Positions 9,314-16,959 of a DNA stretch of 64,000 nt are shown in pieces (the stretch's first letter is position 1; the number at the start of each line of letters is the position of its first letter). The notes beneath the pieces were generated by a model that was not told the DNA's origin, did no database searches, and saw only the letters and a list, made by a program, of their open reading frames with translations. The position numbers were made by a program, and so were the translations under genes. Source of the DNA: Candidatus Nitrosoglobus terrae (GTDB lineage Bacteria; Pseudomonadota; Gammaproteobacteria; Nitrosococcales; Nitrosococcaceae); contig NZ_AP014836.1 in the NCBI RefSeq assembly GCF_002356115.1, forward strand, positions 930,001-994,000, given 5' to 3'.

Positions 9314-10531
9314 TTAAAACCTAGGATCAAATAGAGTGATCCAGTGTTTGACCGGCAATGAGGATTGGCTTTGAAGATGGGTTAAGCAGCCAATATTAGC
9401 AGTGGCAATGATTTGAGGAGATCCGGCTTCCAGTGCTACAAGTTTGTTGGCTAGCAAGCGTTGGGAGAGATCTTGCTGTAAAATAGAATAAGTTCCCGCT
9501 GAGCCGCAGCAAAGATGAGCATTCTCCACCTCAGTTAGGTCAAACCCCGCCTCTTGAAGTAGCTTCTCCACGACACCATTGAGCTGTTGGCCATGCTGAA
9601 GCGTGCAAGGCGATTGGAAGGTAATGCGGCGAGGGATTTGGGGAGAGGGTATCAGGGCAGATCGATCCTCTTGAGTCAGAATTTCACTAATATCTTTTGT
9701 GATTGCCGCAACTTTGGCGGCTTTGGTCGCATAAAGCGGATCTTCCTTAAGTAAAATTCCGTACTCTTTAATCATAGCCCCACAGCCGCTGGCAGTAATT
9801 ACAATAGCTTCAGCCCCCGCTTCTATATAAGGCCACCAAGCATCAATATTTCGGCGCATAAAGACTAGTGCTGGCTTAGGATCTGAGAGATGATGGTTAA
9901 TTGCCCCGCAGCAGCCGCTATTAGGGGCTTTTAATAAGCTGATATTGAGTCGATCTAATACCCAAGCGGTACTCGCATTAATTTCAGGAGCAAGGGTGGG
10001 TTGGACGCAGCCTTCTAAAATTAACATTTTACGGCTATGGGGGGTAGTAGGCCAGGGTGTTGGTTGCCCTAGAGAGGGGAGATGTCGCTTCATGGCAGCG
10101 GGTAAAACAGGCGATAACATTCGCCCTAATCGTAATAATGGGGTAAAGCGTCGTGGATAAGGTAATACGGCTCGTAATGATGCTCGGATCAGACGCTCCC
10201 AAAGTGGCCTAGATACTTGAGCTTCAACGACTTCACGACCAATATCCAGCAGGCGGGCATAACGGACTCCAGATGGGCAAGTCGTTTCGCAGGCGCGGCA
10301 GGTAAGGCACCGATCTAAATGTTGCTGTGTTTTACTACTAGGTGTTTTTCCTTCAAGTACCTGTTTGATTAAATAGATACGGCCACGGGGTCCATCTAAT
10401 TCATCTCCTAGTAATTGATAAGTGGGGCAGGTCGCTGTACAAAACCCGCAATGTACGCAAGCGCGTAAGATACTATCAGCTTCCTGTCCTTCAGGTGTTT
10501 TTTTAATAAAGCTAGCTAAATCGGTTTGCAT
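9314..10531 (-). CDS. glcF: Glycolate oxidase iron-sulfur subunit
   Basis: GlcF carries electrons from the GlcD/GlcE flavin part of glycolate oxidase and is needed for salvage of 2-phosphoglycolate. The 405 residues contain two ferredoxin-type clusters, CVHCGFCTATCP (about residues 25-36) and CLTCRACETTCP (about 74-85), followed by two cysteine-rich CCG domains (NSGCCGAINH and HLCCGSAGTYS). glcE lies 17 kb away at 28005 and glcD is not in the window, so the usual glcDEF operon is broken up. Its 5' end was copied into the region around 11.9-12.0 kb. Confidence 0.95.
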   Translation of the reverse strand: MQTDLASFIKKTPEGQEADSILRACVHCGFCTATCPTYQLLGDELDGPRGRIYLIKQVLEGKTPSSKTQQHLDRCLTCRACETTCPSGVRYARLLDIGREVVEAQVSRPLWERLIRASLRAVLPYPRRFTPLLRLGRMLSPVLPAAMKRHLPSLGQPTPWPTTPHSRKMLILEGCVQPTLAPEINASTAWVLDRLNISLLKAPNSGCCGAINHHLSDPKPALVFMRRNIDAWWPYIEAGAEAIVITASGCGAMIKEYGILLKEDPLYATKAAKVAAITKDISEILTQEDRSALIPSPQIPRRITFQSPCTLQHGQQLNGVVEKLLQEAGFDLTEVENAHLCCGSAGTYSILQQDLSQRLLANKLVALEAGSPQIIATANIGCLTHLQSQSSLPVKHWITLFDPRF

Positions 10532-10895
10532 GTTATTCGGTGTCTTAGGTGGCTTTTGATAGCTTAAGTGTATAGCTTTACCTTTGAGATAGGTAGCTGT
10601 TAAATAACATTGAGATGATGATTTACATGAGTGTGCAGGAATAGGTATTTAAAAATAACTAAAGTCATGGATTGGCTATGAAAGAAGCACCGCTAAGAGA
10701 TAGTCAGCAATTACTCTCAGTTTAATCGTCAAAATATCTTACATTAATAAGATATTGATTTATATAAAATAATTTCTATATTTGTGATTAAGTGTTATTT
10801 ATTTTACAGTAGCAAGCATAATCTTAAAAAATATCCATTCATTATATAACTATTTGATTTATAGGCTTTTTATAAATCATGTATTTAGCATTCAA
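10393..10895. repeat. Diverged direct duplication, copy A (glcF 5' end plus upstream region)
   Basis: This stretch is homologous in the same orientation to 11921-12400. Matching blocks include AGTAATTGATAAG (in glcF), TTTTTTTAATAAA at the glcF 5' end, AGTCAG within the purine-rich block near 10700, ATTGATTTATA near 10750 and ATTTGATTTATA near 10850. Identity is patchy but collinear over about 500 bases, with small gaps. Copy A contains the intact start of glcF. Confidence 0.8.
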
Positions 10896-11203
10896 CATAT
10901 TAGCAGGGCCTTCTATTGCCAAAATAATTTACATTACTAGGCCGATGATGGATTGAAAAGCTCTATTTTTAGCTAGATCCCTTAGGCGAGCAAAATAATC
11001 ACTAACATTGAAAAATCCTGTTGGCACCTTCACGTTCTCTCGTTTAAATCACTAGAAGCCCGGAATTATATATCTTCTTTAACCCCAGAGATTTTTCTAA
11101 CCGTTCAAATATTACCCCTTCTAGTTATTGTCAATTAATATTTGGCATGATTATTGCTAAATTACTTATTGTATAATTATAATTATTATTTCTGGAGTGT
11201 TAG
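10532..11203. other. 672-base AT-rich intergenic region between glcF and the first PEP-CTERM gene
   Basis: No convincing gene is seen. The left half belongs to duplication copy A. The right part (about 10900-11140) is AT-rich and unassigned. A sigma-54-type promoter sits at 11143-11158, just before the PEP-CTERM gene. The region must also hold the glcF promoter, which I could not locate with confidence. Confidence 0.6.
11143..11158 (+). promoter_or_regulatory. Sigma-54 (RpoN) type promoter for PEP-CTERM gene
   Basis: The sequence TGGCATG-ATTA-TTGCT matches the -24/-12 consensus TGGCACG-N4-TTGCW. The GG and GC dinucleotides are exactly 10 bases apart. A start site would fall near 11169, giving a leader of about 35 bases to the ATG at 11204. 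Sigma-54 control, often with PrsK/PrsR regulators, is known for PEP-CTERM/exosortase systems. Neither rpoN nor prsKR is in the window. Confidence 0.65.
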
Positions 11204-11809
11204 ATGAAACTTAAGAAGATAGTCTCGATTGCATTAACAGGCAGTGTGATGGCTTTATCGGCAGGGGCGTATGCAATACCGACAGTAGTTGGCGGGGATG
11301 GCAAGTGTAGTTCGGCAGGTATTTTTAACGATGCATCAGAGTGCGCTGGTGGATATAGCAAAAATGCTATAAATAACAGCAGTAGCGGTGTAAGCACTCA
11401 GGTAGCCGCTCTTACATCACTCGGCTTTGATTTTGGTACTGGTGGTTCTAGTAGTTTCGATTTTAATAATTTCACCGTGATTAATGCTAATGGTAGCAAC
11501 GTTTCCGGTAGCAGTATATCGGTAGGCCAGATGATGACAGGTATCACTATTTTTGGTGCCCACTTTGGGAATGGGAGTCCTCTTGGAAATGAGACGGCAT
11601 TCTACAAATATGACGCTGGAACAGTAGGGACATCGACTATTACCTTTAATAACATTAAGGGTATTTCAAATCTTGTGGTCTACTCGACGGGTGGGACTCC
11701 GACAACACCAAGTGTGCCTGAACCGGCAACTTGGACAATGTTGCTCACTGGTTTTGCTTTGATGAGTGTTGTTATGCGTCGCCGTCAAACGGCTCCGATC
11801 GTTTCCTAA
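11204..11809 (+). CDS. PEP-CTERM sorting domain-containing exported protein
   Basis: The 201-residue protein has a signal peptide (MKLKKIVSIALTGSVMALSAGAYA, cut before Ile-Pro) and a Ser/Gly/Asn-rich secreted body. It ends with the tripartite sorting signal: VPEPATW, a hydrophobic helix (MLLTGFALMSVVM) and RRRQ. Exosortase would cleave this signal, and the protein is predicted to be surface or extracellular-matrix associated. GGAG lies 8 bases before the ATG. A sigma-54-like promoter precedes it and a hairpin follows. The body resembles other PEP-CTERM proteins but gives no specific function. No exosortase gene is in the window. Confidence 0.9.
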   Translation: MKLKKIVSIALTGSVMALSAGAYAIPTVVGGDGKCSSAGIFNDASECAGGYSKNAINNSSSGVSTQVAALTSLGFDFGTGGSSSFDFNNFTVINANGSNVSGSSISVGQMMTGITIFGAHFGNGSPLGNETAFYKYDAGTVGTSTITFNNIKGISNLVVYSTGGTPTTPSVPEPATWTMLLTGFALMSVVMRRRQTAPIVS

Positions 11810-11820
11810 CTTTATTTAAA

Positions 11821-11854
11821 GACATGACGCTGTCACTCTCTACAGCGTCATGTC
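11821..11854 (+). terminator. Strong hairpin after the first PEP-CTERM gene
   Basis: GACATGACGCTGT (11821-11833) pairs perfectly with ACAGCGTCATGTC (11842-11854) around an 8-base loop. It starts 11 bases after the PEP-CTERM stop codon. There is no T-run after it, so it may be an mRNA 3'-end stabiliser or a weak terminator rather than a classic intrinsic terminator. Confidence 0.65.
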
Positions 11855-11920
11855 ACCTTCATATGCGCTGAATATATATTTCTGAGCTCTATACAACATT
11901 AGTTAGTTTTAACGCCCCCT

Positions 11921-12039
11921 AGGCTAACTTACCTCCCAGTAATTGATAAGCAGATCAGATCGCTCTACAAAATTGACAGTGCACCCAAGTACGTAAGATA
12001 AGCTGCTATCAGAATTTCTGCTCTATTTTTTTAATAAAA
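11921..12039 (-). pseudogene. glcF: Relic of the glcF 5' end
   Basis: Read on the minus strand this gives LRTWVHCQFCRAI-stop-SAYQLLGGKLA. It aligns with LRACVHCGFCTATCPTYQLLGDELD of intact GlcF. The third cluster Cys codon TGC has become TGA. The bases around the start codon are deleted, and the copy ends after about 40 codons. It is therefore a dead fragment left by duplication of the glcF start and upstream region. Confidence 0.85.
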
Positions 12040-12400
12040 CCGGTGTCTTTGGGATAGGTAGCGTTTAAAAAGCGTAGCAATATAGATATCTAAAATGTCA
12101 GTATTATTTACATGTATTAAAAATACATGATTTTCCTTGGATGACCGATGAAAGGAGGTATTACTAGGAGACAGTCAGAGGTGATCTTAAATTTGATTGT
12201 AAAAATATTTTACATTAAATAAGCTATTGATTTATAAATAATAATTTATATTGCCGCTATTGAATGTCAGTTATTTTTACAATAAAAAAACTTACTTCAA
12301 TACTTAAAACTTAAAAATATCTACCTCTATATTAATAAATATTTGATTTATAACGTTTTTATAAAATGTGCATATTTATTGCATGTTTTGTAGTAAGCGG
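11921..12400. repeat. Diverged direct duplication, copy B
   Basis: This is the second copy of the 10393-10895 stretch, in the same orientation. Collinear matches include AGTAATTGATAAG (11937-11949), TTTTTTTAATAAAA, GACAGTCAG, TTACATTAAATAAGCTATTGA and ATATTTGATTTATAACG. Boundaries are estimated by eye to within about 20 bases. In both copies the segment lies directly upstream of a PEP-CTERM gene. Confidence 0.8.
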
Positions 12401-12469
12401 AGAGCGCAATAAACTGTGCCTCAGCTTTCATACTATTTATTTATGTGCTCTTAGGAGGTAGATATAGAG

Positions 12470-13156
12470 ATGAAACCTGTCAGTCAAAAAGCTTTAAGAT
12501 GGCTTCTATCTTTAATTTTCATGGCAGTTGGATTTTTGCCACTGTTAGCTCAGGCAAATCCAATACAGTCGTTTAATATCAGCGGACAAGCGCAGTACTT
12601 CTTAAGTAATACCAATGATAATAATCCCGTTTCTGTAAGTTTTATGGGTACCATGGGGGTAGATCCTAGTGGTCAGGATCAGAATTTTGGCTCTATTGGT
12701 CAGGTCACTTCAATATCGTTTGAATTTCCAGATTTATCATCCATTCCTACCTTCAATACCATAGTGACTCAAGGCCCGCTAGTAGCGCAGATTGATCAAC
12801 CCCTTGCGTATAGTATCGGGCTTCAAAACACAAATGGTGAAACCGCCACATTTAGTTTTATCACACCTCACTCATCTGCGACTTTTTTTGGTACTGAACC
12901 GATTGGTTCGTTGGTTGATTTTAATGGCGGTAGTATCTTTCAGGGGCAAACTGGATCAGTGAGTACAGCAGGTGGCTCTATTTTTTTGCAAAACTTTAGC
13001 GGTAGTATCGATAGTATCACTCCAAGCCCTATAACGAGTATGCCGGAGCCGGCCACGCTGGAAATGTTTAGCCTAGGCTTATTGTTAATCAGCACATTCA
13101 TAGGGTTACGTCCAAGCGCTAAAGCAAATTACTTAAGCGATCGAAAGGGGGAATAA
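12470..13156 (+). CDS. PEP-CTERM sorting domain protein, coupled to a di-heme cytochrome
   Basis: The 228-residue protein has a signal peptide (MKPVSQKALRWLLSLIFMAVGFLPLLAQA). Its Ser/Gly/Asn-rich body carries no domain I recognise, and the end shows a sorting motif: MPEPATLEMFSLGLLLISTFIGL then RPSAK. The basic cluster after the helix is weaker than usual. The ribosome site AGGAGGT is 10 bases from the ATG. The stop codon TAA shares its last base with the ATG of the cytochrome gene, so the two are translationally coupled. The pair probably works together at the cell surface or periplasm. Confidence 0.88.
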   Translation: MKPVSQKALRWLLSLIFMAVGFLPLLAQANPIQSFNISGQAQYFLSNTNDNNPVSVSFMGTMGVDPSGQDQNFGSIGQVTSISFEFPDLSSIPTFNTIVTQGPLVAQIDQPLAYSIGLQNTNGETATFSFITPHSSATFFGTEPIGSLVDFNGGSIFQGQTGSVSTAGGSIFLQNFSGSIDSITPSPITSMPEPATLEMFSLGLLLISTFIGLRPSAKANYLSDRKGE

Positions 13157-14418
13157 TGAAAGCAAAACTTTTTTCAGCGCTAACAGGTGGGGCATTATTA
13201 GCTATATCTGGAGTGATAAGTTACAGTGTGGCGCAGCAAAGTAATGATTCAACGCCGCAAGATCAGAACGAGGCGCTCATTGCGCAGGGCCAGCAAGTTT
13301 TTCGCTTCAATACATTTGGGGATGAGATTACTTGGACAGATAAGCTGCAATTAAATACTGTTATCAGTCAAGCGGTAGATCCCTTAACTGCCTTAGCTGT
13401 TGGTTTAAAAGTAGATGTGGATGCGTTACCTGAGGCGGTGCAGAAAGGGATCACCGGTGGAAGTATTGATTTATCAAGCCCGGCAACTACCGTTGCCTTA
13501 TTAAAACTAGATGCCGTCGTGGGTGTTAAAGGTACGGTTGAAACAGTAAATGGCACGGATACGTTGACTCAAGTGGGGGTTACTTGTGCGCTTTGCCATT
13601 CAACTGTTGATAATTCATTTATACCCGGTATTGGTCATCGGCTGGATGGTTGGCCTAATCATGATCTAGATCCAGGGAAGATCATCGCTTTATCCCCAGC
13701 TTTTTCCCAAGCAGATAAAGATAAATTAAATTCTTGGGGGCCTGGCATGTACGATCCTCGCTTTAATATTGATGGATTGAGCGATCCGGTTGTAATCCCA
13801 CCTGCGTACGGTTTGGAGGGTGTACATAGCGTTGTTTATACAGGTGATGGTCCTTCACTTTCTTATTGGAATCGCTATGTTGCTGTTACTCAGATGGGCG
13901 GACAAGGGTTGTTTTCGGATCCAAGAATTGGCACTCATATTAATCCGGATCAGCCTGGCTTGAAGCCTGGTTGGCATCCTGGCGTATTTGTGGTGAATGG
14001 TAAGCAGGATCTGGTCACCAGCAATCTAGCTGCATTGCAGGCTTATCAGCTGTCCATATCGGCCCCCTTACCGCCAGAAGGCAGCTTTGATCCTGATGCA
14101 GCTGCTCGTGGCGAAGGGCTATTTGATGGATCGGCAGGTTGTGCCCGCTGTCATAGTGGTCCGAAATTTACGGATGCTAATCAGCGACTCCATCCACCTG
14201 CTGATACGGTAGCTGAAGATAAGCTCTATGTAACTCGTTCAGCCACTGGCATGTGGCGTACTACTCCATTGCGTGGCTTGTGGCAACACCCGCCTTATTT
14301 ACATGATGGCTCAGCACAAACCCTTAGTGATGTGGTGCAGATATACAATGATAAAATGAATCTTGGGCTTACCAGTGCGCAGATGAGTGATCTTGCAGAG
14401 TATCTGAAGACGCTCTGA
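13156..14418 (+). CDS. Di-heme cytochrome c, peroxidase (CcpA/MauG-like) family
   Basis: This 420-residue exported protein has a signal sequence (KLFSALTGGALLAISGVISYSVA) and two heme c motifs, CALCH (about residue 147) and CARCH (about 327). The region TTPLRGLWQHPPYLHDGSAQTL near the C-terminus is typical of the bacterial cytochrome c peroxidase superfamily. Members reduce H2O2 with cytochrome c electrons or carry out oxidative modification (MauG). The spacing of the two hemes (about 180 residues) is longer than in classical CcpA because of an N-terminal extension. It is coupled to the upstream PEP-CTERM gene and followed by a strong terminator. Confidence 0.88.
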   Translation: MKAKLFSALTGGALLAISGVISYSVAQQSNDSTPQDQNEALIAQGQQVFRFNTFGDEITWTDKLQLNTVISQAVDPLTALAVGLKVDVDALPEAVQKGITGGSIDLSSPATTVALLKLDAVVGVKGTVETVNGTDTLTQVGVTCALCHSTVDNSFIPGIGHRLDGWPNHDLDPGKIIALSPAFSQADKDKLNSWGPGMYDPRFNIDGLSDPVVIPPAYGLEGVHSVVYTGDGPSLSYWNRYVAVTQMGGQGLFSDPRIGTHINPDQPGLKPGWHPGVFVVNGKQDLVTSNLAALQAYQLSISAPLPPEGSFDPDAAARGEGLFDGSAGCARCHSGPKFTDANQRLHPPADTVAEDKLYVTRSATGMWRTTPLRGLWQHPPYLHDGSAQTLSDVVQIYNDKMNLGLTSAQMSDLAEYLKTL

Positions 14419-14454
14419 AACAAGATTGATTAAAGTGGGTTATAGATAATCCTC

Positions 14455-14487
14455 AAAAAGGGGTAGCAAAAAGGCTACCCTTTTTTT
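14455..14487 (+). terminator. Intrinsic terminator of the PEP-CTERM/cytochrome operon
   Basis: GGGTAGC (14461-14467) pairs with GCTACCC (14474-14480) around the loop AAAAAG. A run of seven T residues follows (14481-14487), and an A-run before the stem makes it partly bidirectional. It starts about 35 bases after the cytochrome stop codon. Confidence 0.92.
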
Positions 14488-14517
14488 CATTGAAATTTCT
14501 AGTGTTCCTTTGCAACA

Positions 14518-15122
14518 ATGCCTGAGAAATCAGCAGGCCGCCTTCAAAAACTTCCCCCAAGCGAACCTACGCTGCTGCCGGTTACCGATAAAAAGGTCGG
14601 CATCGATGTAGGCATTAAGAATTTATTCGTCACCAGTGATGGCTTCAAATCCGGAAATCCACGCCATAGGATGAAGTACGTCGCCAAGCTTGCCAAATAC
14701 CAACGCCGCCTTGCCAAGAAAAAACTTGGCGGCAAGAACCGGCAAAAGGCAAAGCTCAAGGTGGCCCGTATTCACGCCAAAATCTCCGATTGCCGGATGG
14801 ATAACTTTCCCGCAAAAACCTTGCGGTGAAGAACATGATTAAAAACCCGAAACTGGCAAAGCCCATCGCCGATGCAAGCTGGGGAGAATTTACTCGGCAG
14901 TTGGAATACAAGGCCAAGTGGGCCGGTAGAGTGTATATCGAAATTGACCGATTCCTCCCTTCGTCAAAACGCTGCCACTGCTGCGGGTTTGTTTCTGAAT
15001 CGATGCTGCTTGATGTCTGCTCGTGGATCTGTCTAGAATGCGAGAGAAAACACGACCGCGATGTTAATGCGGCGTGTAATATAAAAGCCGCCGGACTGGC
15101 GGTGTTAGCCTTTGGAGACTGA
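14518..15122 (+). pseudogene. tnpB: TnpB (IS605 OrfB/IS1341-type) nuclease, broken
   Basis: Two adjoining frames hold TnpB pieces. The first (14518-14829) has VGIDVGIKNLFVTSDG, the RuvC-I Asp segment, and the basic linker QRRLAKKKLGG. The second (from 14827, GTG AAG AAC ATG) has VKNMIKNPKLAKPIADASWGEF, the zinc finger CHCCG...CLEC and HDRDVNAACNI (RuvC-III Asp). Intact TnpB has about 25-30 residues with the RuvC-II Glu between ISDCRMD and VKNM. These are deleted here and the frame shifts. The N-terminal half is also missing. The product cannot be an active RNA-guided nuclease. Confidence 0.9.
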
Positions 15123-15204
15123 GTAAGCGGCGGTAGCATTTCGCTGTTGTCGTTCCGCGATCGATGAATTAGGAATCCCCTTCCTTTGGGGAGGGGGATG
15201 TCAA
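14518..15204 (+). mobile_element. Remnant of an IS200/IS605-family (IS1341-type) element with right end
   Basis: The element consists of the tnpB pseudogene plus a right end at 15123-15204. The right end contains a hairpin (CCCCTTCC at 15177-15184 with GGGAGGGG at 15189-15196) and finishes with GATGTCAA (15197-15204), as these right ends commonly do. No tnpA is present. The left boundary is not identifiable and the start given is that of the tnpB relic. In intact elements the region around the tnpB stop and right end encodes the omega RNA; a decayed omega RNA scaffold may remain here. Confidence 0.75.
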
Positions 15205-16710
15205 TGAGAGCTTTCTTATGATTGGCAGCATAGCTGATGCGATTAAGGCACAGCCAAGACCCGCAATACCCAGCCAGTTAAACAGGTAAGTATAGATGGG
15301 CAAGGTCATGATCGGGTCAGTCATCTCTTTAGGAACTGCAGCTAAGGTGGCGATCCAGCCCCCGAAATATTGGGATATTCCCGTGGCGATAAAATAAGTA
15401 CCCATCATAAATCCACCTACTCGTGCTGGCCCATAGCGCGCAATCATCGCTAACCCTAGGCCGCTTATTAATAGCTCTCCTAAGGCGCCAAAGCCGTAAC
15501 CCCAGACTATGACCCAAGAAGAAGTTTTGCCGGCTATGTTAGTAAAGTGCGCCGCAGCGCCATAAATAAAAAAACTGATGGCCATCATCATAAAGCCAAT
15601 TGCAAATTTTCCGGCAACAGGGAGATCTTTTCCTTGATTGCCCGCATGGGTATAAATCCAAGCTAAGATTGGACTGAGAATAAAGATCCAAATAGGGTTT
15701 AGGGCTTGAAATTGGGCCGGTGCCCATGTGAATACATGAAAGCCAAAGACATTAAAATTCCAGTCTACGTTACGTAAAATAAATAGCGCCAGTGAGCTGG
15801 AGGTTTGTTGATAAAAAATAAAGAAAAAAATCACTTGAATCGTGAGTATTAAAGCGATAAGTAGCCCGGATCGTTCATGAGGACGGGCAGTATAAATAAA
15901 AAAGGTAAAAAAGAAAAATATAGCCGCCGTTGCCATATAGATAAACAGACGAGCTATGGTTTCATGCTTAAGTATAAAGGCTGCAAGGAAGGCCATAAGG
16001 ATGCTTAAGCCAATAACTAGCCCTAGCTTACCTATTTTCAAGGGATGGGTATCAGGTTCAGAACCGGTATAGGCGAGAGTGCGGCGCATTAAGAAATAAC
16101 CACCAAGCCCGATGGCAAGGCCAAAGCCACTGACTGTAAAAGCAACATGCCAGCCAAGATCATAGCCATATTGGATATTAATATAATCCTTCACCCATGG
16201 AGTCAGGAGCATGGAAATCATGGAACCCATATTCACGCCCATATAATAGAGGGTAAAGGCGCTATCCATCTTGGAAGGGCTACCCTCATATATTTTACGT
16301 ACCATGTTGCCTGCGTTTGCTTTAAATAGCCCGTTACCTACTATGATCACTCCAAGGGCAAAAAATATGAATTCTACTGGCTGATGGGGCACCCCTAGCA
16401 ACCCATAGCCTAAGGTCAGCACGATAGCTCCTAATAACATGGTACGTCGAGTACCTAGGATCTTATCGCCAATCCATCCTCCTATCGCAGGTGTGGTATA
16501 GATGAGGGCTACACAGGTACTCCAAGTAAGATTGGCATGTCTATCACTAAACCCAAGCTGCTCTATCAAGTAATAAACAATGAGTACTTGCATGCCGTAG
16601 AAGCCAAAACGCTCCCACATCTCCAACAATAAGATCGTGCTAAAGGAGCGAGCTTGGGATATAGGATGATTAACCCTTAAGGTTACATTTCCCCTAATCG
16701 GTGTTGTCAT
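15169..16710 (-). CDS. Proton-dependent oligopeptide transporter (POT/PTR family)
   Basis: The 513-residue inner-membrane MFS protein takes up di- and tripeptides with protons. The family signature is present at the N-terminus: LEMWERFGFYGMQVLIVYYL contains the ExxERFxYYG-like motif. GGWIGDKILGTRRTMLLG is the MFS loop 2-3 motif, and about 14 hydrophobic segments follow. The last residues, TSPSPKEGDS and the stop, are encoded inside the right end of the IS605-type remnant. The natural C-terminus was therefore replaced by the insertion, which affects only the cytoplasmic tail. GTG/ATG choice: ATG at 16710. Confidence 0.93.
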   Translation of the reverse strand: MTTPIRGNVTLRVNHPISQARSFSTILLLEMWERFGFYGMQVLIVYYLIEQLGFSDRHANLTWSTCVALIYTTPAIGGWIGDKILGTRRTMLLGAIVLTLGYGLLGVPHQPVEFIFFALGVIIVGNGLFKANAGNMVRKIYEGSPSKMDSAFTLYYMGVNMGSMISMLLTPWVKDYINIQYGYDLGWHVAFTVSGFGLAIGLGGYFLMRRTLAYTGSEPDTHPLKIGKLGLVIGLSILMAFLAAFILKHETIARLFIYMATAAIFFFFTFFIYTARPHERSGLLIALILTIQVIFFFIFYQQTSSSLALFILRNVDWNFNVFGFHVFTWAPAQFQALNPIWIFILSPILAWIYTHAGNQGKDLPVAGKFAIGFMMMAISFFIYGAAAHFTNIAGKTSSWVIVWGYGFGALGELLISGLGLAMIARYGPARVGGFMMGTYFIATGISQYFGGWIATLAAVPKEMTDPIMTLPIYTYLFNWLGIAGLGCALIASAMLPIIRKLSLTSPSPKEGDS

Positions 16711-16761
16711 CTTGCTTTTAGGGACATTATTTTAGGGAGGAGGGGTCAATAGACTACTAAA

Positions 16762-16959
16762 CTAGCAGCAGCTCATTTTACCTTTGCCGCCATAGCGAGC
16801 TTCTTGGCGCTCTCGGAAAAATTCTGCATAGGACATTACCGGCTGATCTGGATGGGTATTTTTCATATGAGTCAGATAGATATCGTATTCAGGTACACCA
16901 ACCATCAGCCGCATACCTTGACTAAAATAGCGCTTTATTTGCTTGATTTTATTTAACAT
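16762..16959 (-). CDS. ybdD: YbdD/YjiX family small protein
   Basis: This 65-residue protein matches the YbdD/YjiX (DUF466) family: MRLMVGVPEYDIYLTHMKNTHPDQPVMSYAEFF and RYGGKGKMSCC. These small proteins are nearly always encoded directly after CstA-type transporters and appear to assist them. The gene overlaps the end of cstA by 11 bases, which supports coupled expression. Confidence 0.93.
   Translation of the reverse strand: MLNKIKQIKRYFSQGMRLMVGVPEYDIYLTHMKNTHPDQPVMSYAEFFRERQEARYGGKGKMSCC

Larger units (their letters stand above)
11810..12469. other. 660-base intergenic region holding a hairpin, a glcF relic and duplication copy B
   Basis: From left to right it holds the hairpin at 11821-11854, an AT-rich spacer, the glcF relic (11921-12039) and the rest of duplication copy B to about 12400. 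The leader of the second PEP-CTERM gene follows, with a strong Shine-Dalgarno AGGAGGT at 12453-12459. A weak sigma-54-like element (TTGC at 12379-12382) lacks the GG of the -24 box. Confidence 0.6.

Noticed and set aside
12367-12383. Sigma-54-like element before the second PEP-CTERM gene
   Set aside because: TTGC is present at the -12 position but the -24 position lacks the essential GG, so it is not called.
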